Of a stretch of 61,459 bases of DNA, positions 53,818 through 61,459 are shown one piece after another. Each line of letters starts with the position of its first letter. Position 1 is the first letter of the stretch. Below the pieces are notes generated by a model that saw only the letters and a list, made by a program, of their open reading frames with translations, ran no database searches and was not told the DNA's origin. Location: assembly GCA_902561155.1 (NCBI GenBank), contig CACEOY010000007.1:1-61459 (forward strand), written 5' to 3'. The DNA comes from an uncultured Pelagibacteraceae bacterium. Its GTDB lineage: Bacteria > Pseudomonadota > Alphaproteobacteria > Pelagibacterales > Pelagibacteraceae. The translations under genes and the position numbers were made by a program.

Positions 53818-54228
53818 ATGGATATTGATTACACAGTAGCAGCTTTGATGTTTCCAGCAATTCCTTTAATGATGACAATGTATAGTAATCGTTTTCACAC
53901 ACTTAGCGCACTTATCAGAAAAATACATGATCAGTATACTTTTGAAAAAAAAATACCCCCTGAATGGGAAAATCAACTTCACGTTCTTAATAAAAGAACT
54001 AACTATTTGAAATACGTAATGGGTTTTTCAGCATTTGGATTTCTTTTTAATATGCTTACAGTTTTGTTACTTTATTTGGATCTAATCTTTTATGCTAGAC
54101 TTAGCTTTGCATTCTGCTGCTTATGTATGATTTGTTCCATTTTTTTATTTTTACAAGAGATTAGACTGTCAAATGAAGCATTAAAATTTCATCTTAGTGA
54201 TATGGACTCTATGAAAAAAGATTTATAA
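53818..54228 (+). CDS. DUF2721 membrane protein
   Basis: A 136-aa protein with helices near residues 8-25, 65-85 and 90-115. FPAIPLMMTMYSNRFHTLSALIRKIHDQ matches the start of DUF2721 proteins (P.ipLl....NRL..L..R.R.L). Function is unknown. An in-frame TTG at 53809 is possible, but the ATG is preferred; TTGTAA (53776) and CATAAT (53799) with 17-nt spacing would start transcription just before it. The end overlaps the convergent DUF1289 gene by 6 nt. Confidence 0.8.
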   Translation: MDIDYTVAALMFPAIPLMMTMYSNRFHTLSALIRKIHDQYTFEKKIPPEWENQLHVLNKRTNYLKYVMGFSAFGFLFNMLTVLLLYLDLIFYARLSFAFCCLCMICSIFLFLQEIRLSNEALKFHLSDMDSMKKDL

Positions 54229-54489
54229 TTTTTTATTTAATAAATTTTTTTTAAAAAGTGAAATTCCATTTCTAATTTTATGATCGTAAGATTCTTTAAA
54301 AGTTTCTAACTGCCATCCTTTCATTCTAGAGATAATAATTTCTAAGTTTTTTGATTTCCAATTATTATCTGTTTTTTCATCCTTCCACAATTTTTTTTCC
54401 TCATCAGTCCTTGCACAACCATAACAATATCCTGTAACAGGATCAGTTTTACATATACTTACACACGGAGAAATTATCTTTTTATTCAT
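54223..54489 (-). CDS. DUF1289 small Cys-rich protein
   Basis: An 88-aa protein whose N-terminal SPCVSICKTDPVTGYCYGCARTDEE is the DUF1289 signature (four conserved Cys, probable Fe-S or zinc site), with W in the following helix. Function is not known. It overlaps the quinone oxidoreductase gene by one base, suggesting co-expression. Confidence 0.88.
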   Translation of the reverse strand: MNKKIISPCVSICKTDPVTGYCYGCARTDEEKKLWKDEKTDNNWKSKNLEIIISRMKGWQLETFKESYDHKIRNGISLFKKNLLNKKL

Positions 54490-55463
54490 TAAGGAATTAA
54501 TATTGCCGGACCTAATAATTTTCTAGCTTCTAAGTCAGCATGCGCTTGTTTAGCTTCTGCTAACTTATATTTTTTTGATATCCTAATTTTTATTTTCCCA
54601 AATTTTATTTTTTCAAATATTGAATCCGCTCCATCTTGAAGCTCTTTTCTATTTGTAAAATATTGTGCTATGGAAGGTCTAGTCAAATAAAGCCCTTTTG
54701 GTTGAATATCTTTTGGAACATTTACAGGGTCCAGAGGTCCAGAAGCGTTTCCAAAACTTATCATCATACCTCTAGTTTTTAGACACTTCAAAGATCCGTA
54801 AAATGTTTTTTTGCCCACACCATCAAATACCGCAGGCACACCATCATTATTTGTAATTTTTAAAACTTCTTTTGCAAAATCTTCTTTAGTATAATTTATA
54901 ACGTGTGAATAACCATTTTCTTCAGCAACCTTTATCTTATCGTCTGATCCTACTGTACCAATTACTTTTGCTCCAACGCTGTTAGCCCATTGAGCAAAAA
55001 TTTGGCCTACACCACCAGCTGCAGCATGAAATAAAACCAACTCACCAGCTTTCAATCGGTAAGTTTTAGTTAATAAATAGTTTGTTGTTAAACCTTTTGT
55101 AATTAAAGTAGCAGCAATTTCGTGAGTGATACCATCTGGAACTTTTATAGCAATTTTTGCGGGAATTATTCTTTGTTGAGCGTAAGCTCCGAGAGGAATA
55201 GAAGCATATGCTATGTTATCTCCTTTATTAAACTCAGTAACATTATTCCCAACTTCATCAACTTTTCCGGCAGCTTCTAATCCAATACCACTTGGAAGCT
55301 TGATAGGGTACAAACCCGATCTATGATATGTATCAATGTAATTTAAACCAATTGCATGATTAGTTACTTTAATTTCATCTGGACCAGGTGAACCTACATT
55401 TACATCTTGAAGTTCTAAAACCTCAGGGCCACCATTTTTTTTCATAATAATTGATTTTGGCAT
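54489..55463 (-). CDS. qor: NADPH:quinone oxidoreductase (zinc-independent MDR family)
   Basis: A 324-aa enzyme: an N-terminal GroES-like domain (LNYIDTYHRSGLYP, GLEAAGKVDEVG) and a Rossmann domain with VLFHAAAGGVGQIFAQWA (the AAxGGVG NADPH motif). No structural-zinc Cys cluster is present, which identifies the quinone reductase branch. It reduces quinones or reactive enals using NADPH. The pirin gene upstream may belong to the same transcript. Confidence 0.88.
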   Translation of the reverse strand: MPKSIIMKKNGGPEVLELQDVNVGSPGPDEIKVTNHAIGLNYIDTYHRSGLYPIKLPSGIGLEAAGKVDEVGNNVTEFNKGDNIAYASIPLGAYAQQRIIPAKIAIKVPDGITHEIAATLITKGLTTNYLLTKTYRLKAGELVLFHAAAGGVGQIFAQWANSVGAKVIGTVGSDDKIKVAEENGYSHVINYTKEDFAKEVLKITNNDGVPAVFDGVGKKTFYGSLKCLKTRGMMISFGNASGPLDPVNVPKDIQPKGLYLTRPSIAQYFTNRKELQDGADSIFEKIKFGKIKIRISKKYKLAEAKQAHADLEARKLLGPAILIP

Positions 55464-55487
55464 GTGAGGAGGAACGTACTTGAACTT

Positions 55488-56330
55488 TTAATATTTAGCA
55501 AATGTTCCGTTATTATAATCTTGTATAGCCTCAAGTATTTCTGCTTTTGTATTCATTACAAAAGGTCCACCTCTAGCGATTGGCTCACCAATTGGCTTAC
55601 CAGCAATAAATAAAAACTCAGAATTTTTTGTTGCCTTAACATTAAGCTTATTACCTCTCTCAAGTAAAATTAAATTGGAGTCAGAAGTTTTCTCATGGTC
55701 CTTATCACCTATTTTCAATTCACCCTTAAGCAAGTATATAAAGCTGTTGTGTCCAACTGGAACTTCACAATTAAATTCTTTACCTTCATTTAAAACTACA
55801 TGAAAATAAATTGGTTCAACATTGTGATTTTTTTCAGGTCCTTCGGCATTCTCATATTTTCCAGCAATTACTTTTACGATTTTGTCATTGTCTTTGTGAG
55901 TTCCAAGTTCTTTTCCTTTTATATAAAGATACTCAGGTTTATTTCTTTTAAGTTTTGCAGGCATGTTAATCCATAGTTGGAAGCCTAGCAACTTACCTTC
56001 TTTCATAGCAGGCATTTCTGAATGTATAATTCCTCTACCAGTTTTCATCCATTGCACATCACCAGATTCCATTAATCCTTTTGCACCAGTGCTGTCCTTG
56101 TGTTCAAACTCACCCTTCAACATGTACGTTACAGTTTCAATACCTCTATGTGGGTGAGGAGGAAATCCAGCTAAATAATCGTCTTTGTTGTCTGAACCAA
56201 ATTCATCCAGCATTAAAAATGGATCTATGTAGTCAGCTTCGGGAGTACCGATACTCCTTTTTAGTTTAACTCCAGCTCCATCTGAAGCGTTTAAGGCTTT
56301 AATTGTTTTTTTAATTTCGATTTGAGACAT
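55488..56330 (-). CDS. Pirin-family protein
   Basis: A 280-aa bicupin. The N-terminal cupin carries the pirin metal site, FPPHPHRGIETVTYML, FEHKDSTG and RGIIHSEMP (His, His, His, Glu). The C-terminal cupin is FIAGKPIGEPIARGGPFVMNT. Bacterial pirins act as quercetin dioxygenase-like or redox regulatory proteins. Neighbouring quinone reductase and CDGSH genes suggest a redox role, by inference. Confidence 0.9.
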   Translation of the reverse strand: MSQIEIKKTIKALNASDGAGVKLKRSIGTPEADYIDPFLMLDEFGSDNKDDYLAGFPPHPHRGIETVTYMLKGEFEHKDSTGAKGLMESGDVQWMKTGRGIIHSEMPAMKEGKLLGFQLWINMPAKLKRNKPEYLYIKGKELGTHKDNDKIVKVIAGKYENAEGPEKNHNVEPIYFHVVLNEGKEFNCEVPVGHNSFIYLLKGELKIGDKDHEKTSDSNLILLERGNKLNVKATKNSEFLFIAGKPIGEPIARGGPFVMNTKAEILEAIQDYNNGTFAKY

Positions 56331-56350
56331 TCCACAAATATATCTAAACT

Positions 56351-57010
56351 TTATACAATATCAAGTAGCTGCGTTAAGTTGCCAATTTCATTTTTTGGAA
56401 GATAATCGAGATTATCAAAATGTGATTTATTTCTATTTACCCAAACAGAATTATATCCGTAGTTTCCACCTCCAGATACATCCCAAGTATTTGCGCTTAG
56501 AAAGACTATTTCATTTGGTTTAATATTATACTTTTTGACTGGAAGATCATAGACTTTAGAATCCGGTTTATATATTTTTACTTCCTCTATAGAAAAAAGA
56601 TCATCAAATAAATTATTCAAATTATTTTTTTTAACCAGTTCCTCAAGAAGCTCAGGAGTTCCATTTGAAAGAATTGCGAGCTTAAATTTTTTTTCTTTAA
56701 GATCTGTCAAAACTTTTTTTACTTCAGGGTATGGTGATAAAATTTTATAAAGAGTTAATAACTCATTTTTCAAACTATTTTCGATATTAAAAACTTTCAT
56801 TGACTTACTTAAACTATCTTCTGTTACTTGCCAAAAATCTTTGTGTTTTTTCATTAAACTTCTTAGCCAAGTATATTCAAGTTGAGTAGTTCTCCAATAA
56901 TTTGCAAAACTTTCCCATTTATCTCCTATTTTACTTTTGCATTTTTCTGCTGCTGAGTTGACGTTGAAAAGAGTACCGTATGCATCAAATACAATGGCTT
57001 TTGGTTTCAT
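56351..57010 (-). CDS. Haloacid dehalogenase type II
   Basis: A 219-aa HAD hydrolase: FDAYGTLFNVNSAAEKC (nucleophile Asp and the dehalogenase-type NV...A block), RTTQLEYTWLRSLM, LSNGTPELLEEL, the Lys in YKPDSKVYDL and FLSANTWDVSGGGNYG (type II: SSNxWDxxGA). It resembles L-2-haloacid dehalogenases, which hydrolyse 2-halo acids such as those common in sea water; the substrate is not proven. It is 3 nt from the CDGSH gene. Confidence 0.87.
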   Translation of the reverse strand: MKPKAIVFDAYGTLFNVNSAAEKCKSKIGDKWESFANYWRTTQLEYTWLRSLMKKHKDFWQVTEDSLSKSMKVFNIENSLKNELLTLYKILSPYPEVKKVLTDLKEKKFKLAILSNGTPELLEELVKKNNLNNLFDDLFSIEEVKIYKPDSKVYDLPVKKYNIKPNEIVFLSANTWDVSGGGNYGYNSVWVNRNKSHFDNLDYLPKNEIGNLTQLLDIV

Positions 57011-57013
57011 ATA

Positions 57014-57253
57014 TTATTTTAAGTTGTGCGATCCATCACACAACGGTTGATCCTTAGTTTGTTTACAAGTACAGAAAAAAACTTTTTTAGATTGTTCAGC
57101 CTTAAAAATAAATGGTGAAAATTCTGTTCCTTTATGTGATCCATCACAAAAAGGCTGCTTTAAACTTTTTCCACATGTGCACCAGAAGTATGATTTTCCC
57201 TCTATCACATCAACCCCTATCGGGTTTTCTCCTGCCCTTAGTGCTTTAGTCAT
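57014..57253 (-). CDS. CDGSH iron-sulfur domain protein
   Basis: A 79-aa protein with two tandem CDGSH [2Fe-2S] motifs: CTCGKSLKQPFCDGSHKG (near 27-45) and CTCKQTKDQPLCDGSH (near 60-76), each with the C-x-C...C...H ligand set. It corresponds to the small MitoNEET-like bacterial proteins that transfer clusters or electrons. It is first in a likely minus-strand group with the dehalogenase-type gene. Confidence 0.9.
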   Translation of the reverse strand: MTKALRAGENPIGVDVIEGKSYFWCTCGKSLKQPFCDGSHKGTEFSPFIFKAEQSKKVFFCTCKQTKDQPLCDGSHNLK

Positions 57254-57304
57254 AAAGTTTATCCTTTTATTAATTCAAATTTGTTTTTAGTATATAAATT
57301 AATA

Positions 57305-58015
57305 ATGAATATTAGATTATATCATCCTTATAGTATAGTTGAAAACTCCACAAATTTATTATCAAAAGAGCACACCCATTATGTTGTAAATGTTATGAGA
57401 TTAAAACGAGGATCTATTATAAATTTTTTTAATATTGAGGGTGAATGGGAAAGTGAAATAGTTTTCTTAGAAAAAGAAAGAGTAGAAGTAAAATTTTTAA
57501 AAAAAGTAAAAGAACCTCAAAAAAAAAATAAAATTGAACTCGCCATCTGTTTAGTTAAAAAAACACCTATGGAAATGATTTTGCAAAAAGCAACAGAACT
57601 TGGTGTAAGTAAGATAATTCCAATAATTTCAGAAAGAACTGAAGTAAAAGAATTAAATTATGATCGAGCAAAAAAAATAATTATTGAGGCCACAGAACAA
57701 TCCAATCAAATGTTTCCACCTGAAATTTTAGAGGCGATAAAATTAAAAGATTTTTTAAAAAATTTAAAAGAAACTACTAAACTTTTATTTGCTGATGTTA
57801 ATTCAAATGATAATTTGAGTGTTGAGAAACTTAAAAATTTTAAATCCTTATGTGTTTTAATTGGTCCAGAGGGTGACTTTTCTCCGCCAGAAAGACAGTT
57901 TATTTTATCATTTTCTAAAGTTGTACCTTTTACAATATCAAAAAATATACTGAGATCAGATACCGCTGCTATAAGCGCTATTTCTCTAGTTAATTTTATC
58001 AATAATTATCCTTAA
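57305..58015 (+). CDS. rsmE: 16S rRNA (uracil-1498-N3) methyltransferase
   Basis: A 236-aa SPOUT-fold enzyme: N-terminal PUA-like part (MNIRLYHPYS, THYVVNVMRLKRGS), IELAICLVKKTPMEMILQKATELGVSKIIP, and the SAM knot LIGPEGDFSPPE followed by ILRSDTAAISAI. The ATG is chosen over an upstream TTG because it matches the family start; TATAAA (57293) lies just before it, so the mRNA may be leaderless. Confidence 0.92.
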   Translation: MNIRLYHPYSIVENSTNLLSKEHTHYVVNVMRLKRGSIINFFNIEGEWESEIVFLEKERVEVKFLKKVKEPQKKNKIELAICLVKKTPMEMILQKATELGVSKIIPIISERTEVKELNYDRAKKIIIEATEQSNQMFPPEILEAIKLKDFLKNLKETTKLLFADVNSNDNLSVEKLKNFKSLCVLIGPEGDFSPPERQFILSFSKVVPFTISKNILRSDTAAISAISLVNFINNYP

Positions 58016-58033
58016 TTGTCGCATTTATTGAAT

Positions 58034-58061
58034 TTGTTAAAGTATTAAAAAGTTGTATAAA
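58034..58061 (+). promoter_or_regulatory. Promoter of the cytochrome oxidase operon
   Basis: TTGTTA (58034-58039), a 16-nt spacer and TATAAA (58056-58061), then 7 nt to the coxB ATG: a leaderless arrangement. Confidence 0.55.
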
Positions 58062-58068
58062 AATTAAA

Positions 58069-60500
<2,432 letters not shown>

Positions 60501-60501
60501 T

Positions 60502-61425
60502 TTGATACAATTAGAAATAAGAGGAAAAAATTTAAAAGGATCTAGTTTTTACATAGACTCATTTTTCAACCTAATGAAGCCTAGAGTAATGTCTTTAGTT
60601 TTATTTACTTGCATGGTCGGATTGGTCATAGCTCCAAAAGAGGTAAGTATTTTAAATTCAATATTTTCTCTAATAGCCGTAGCACTGGGTGCTGGAGCAG
60701 CTGGGACACTTAACATGTGGTATGAATCTGACTTGGACGCCCTGATGTCTAGAACGTGCTTAAGACCTATACCCGCAGGCCAGGTAACTAAAAACCAAGC
60801 TTTTTTGTTTGGAGTATTACTTTCAGTGATTTCAGTAACATTGTTGTATTTCTCATCTAATTTGATGTCCGCAATACTTCTTTTGTTTACAATTTTTTTC
60901 TACTTTTTTATTTACACGGTTTGGCTAAAAAGAAGAACACCTCAAAATATAGTTATTGGAGGTGCAGCAGGCGCTTTACCCCCAGCTATAGGCTGGACTA
61001 TTGCAACAGGCGCTTTGACTATTGAACCTATTGTTTTATTTTTGATTATTTTCTTTTGGACGCCCTCACACTTTTGGGCATTAAGCATATATAAGTCTGA
61101 CGATTATAAAAAGGCAAACATTCCAATGCTACCAAACATATACGGAGTAGGTACAACGAAGAAAAATATTTTTATTTATTCTTTACTAATGTTACCAGTG
61201 ATATCGCTTCCGTATATCTTAAATTTTCTTTCTGCATTCTATTTTTTACCCACACTAGCCTTAACAATTTATTATATATATTTATGCGGAACTCTTTTAA
61301 GATCAAAAAACAAAACTGGCAATAATCTAATAGCTAGAAAAATATTTTTATATTCAATTTTTTATTTGTTTTTCATTTTTTTATTAATATTGCTTGATTA
61401 TTTTATTGTTAATTTTTATGGATAA
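60502..61425 (+). CDS. ctaB: Protoheme IX farnesyltransferase (heme O synthase)
   Basis: A 307-aa UbiA-superfamily membrane enzyme that farnesylates heme b for the aa3 oxidase. Key motifs: LMKPRVMSLVLFT, NMWYESDLDALMSRTCLRPIPAG (first Asp-rich motif), YTVWLKRRTPQNIVIGGAAGALPP and HFWALSIYKSDDYKKANIPMLP (second motif). The start is TTG at 60502, 2 nt after the coxA stop. The end overlaps the following partial gene by 8 nt. Confidence 0.94.
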   Translation: MIQLEIRGKNLKGSSFYIDSFFNLMKPRVMSLVLFTCMVGLVIAPKEVSILNSIFSLIAVALGAGAAGTLNMWYESDLDALMSRTCLRPIPAGQVTKNQAFLFGVLLSVISVTLLYFSSNLMSAILLLFTIFFYFFIYTVWLKRRTPQNIVIGGAAGALPPAIGWTIATGALTIEPIVLFLIIFFWTPSHFWALSIYKSDDYKKANIPMLPNIYGVGTTKKNIFIYSLLMLPVISLPYILNFLSAFYFLPTLALTIYYIYLCGTLLRSKNKTGNNLIARKIFLYSIFYLFFIFLLILLDYFIVNFYG

Positions 61426-61459
61426 AAGAAAAAGAAATATAATTACAGCTGTTTTACTT
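61418..61459 (+). CDS. Partial gene of the cytochrome oxidase operon
   Basis: Only 14 residues are visible before the right edge (MDKRKRNIITAVLL): a basic start followed by a hydrophobic stretch, i.e. an N-terminal membrane anchor. It overlaps the end of ctaB. In alphaproteobacterial cox operons a small assembly protein (CoxF-like) or CtaG/Cox11 usually follows ctaB; which one this is cannot be told. Confidence 0.6.
   Translation, partial: MDKRKRNIITAVLL

Overview
The window is a compact, very AT-rich alphaproteobacterial chromosome segment, most likely from the SAR11 clade (Pelagibacterales). The evidence is the low GC, near-zero intergenic space, a tandem glycine riboswitch in front of malate synthase (a recognised SAR11 arrangement), GcrA, a histidine tRNA without an encoded G-1, and the alphaproteobacterial order trxA-folC-accD-trpABF. 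I see no rRNA, CRISPR array, insertion sequence or prophage.

Layout. 1-6 kb: a DNA-transaction locus. A NurA-like gene (cut by the window edge) and a small basic ORF point left. Pointing right is a probable operon of a 759-aa HTH + LexA/S24-like + FtsZ C-terminal-domain protein, a small AlpA-like HTH protein, RmuC and exonuclease I. 6-18.7 kb: trxA, then a tightly overlapping 14-gene minus-strand run (rnd, kdsD, lptC, lptB, aroA, cmk, rpsA, ihfB, pyrF, trpF, trpB, trpA, accD, folC). 18.8-22.2 kb: a complex I NDUFA9-like protein, an SMR-like membrane protein, a PiT-like permease and gcrA. 22.3-27.5 kb: an ABC-2 permease, argD-argF, a membrane-anchored cytochrome c, kdsB and pheA. 27.5-30.2 kb: SRP RNA-dnaX-ybaB-recR. 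30.2-34.1 kb: riboswitch-controlled glcB, accA and a cold-shock gene. 34.3-39.5 kb: tRNA-His-hisS-hisZ-hisG, and groES-groEL behind a sigma32-type promoter. 39.6-46 kb: a HAD protein, ribF, ileS, lspA, a lipoprotein and pgi. 46-54 kb: rsmD, purD, envelope genes (lpxL-like, lpxK, waaA, msbA-like) and ubiA. 54-61.4 kb: small redox and hydrolase genes, rsmE, and the start of the cytochrome aa3 oxidase operon (coxB-coxA-ctaB and a partial gene).

The most unusual object is the protein at 823-3102. A repressor-like half (HTH plus an S24-like fold without an obvious catalytic Ser/Lys) is joined by a helical linker to the C-terminal half of FtsZ without the GTPase half. Its operon partners are DNA-repair nucleases, so a checkpoint coupling DNA damage to cell division is an attractive but untested idea. 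Other points of interest are a TrpB with substitutions at the equivalents of E109, H115 and S377, an AccA with a C-terminal membrane helix, an SMR protein lacking its essential Glu, recurrent leaderless promoter geometry (-10 box, 7 nt, ATG), and two structural RNAs (SRP RNA and tRNA-His) that end 4-6 nt before a start codon.
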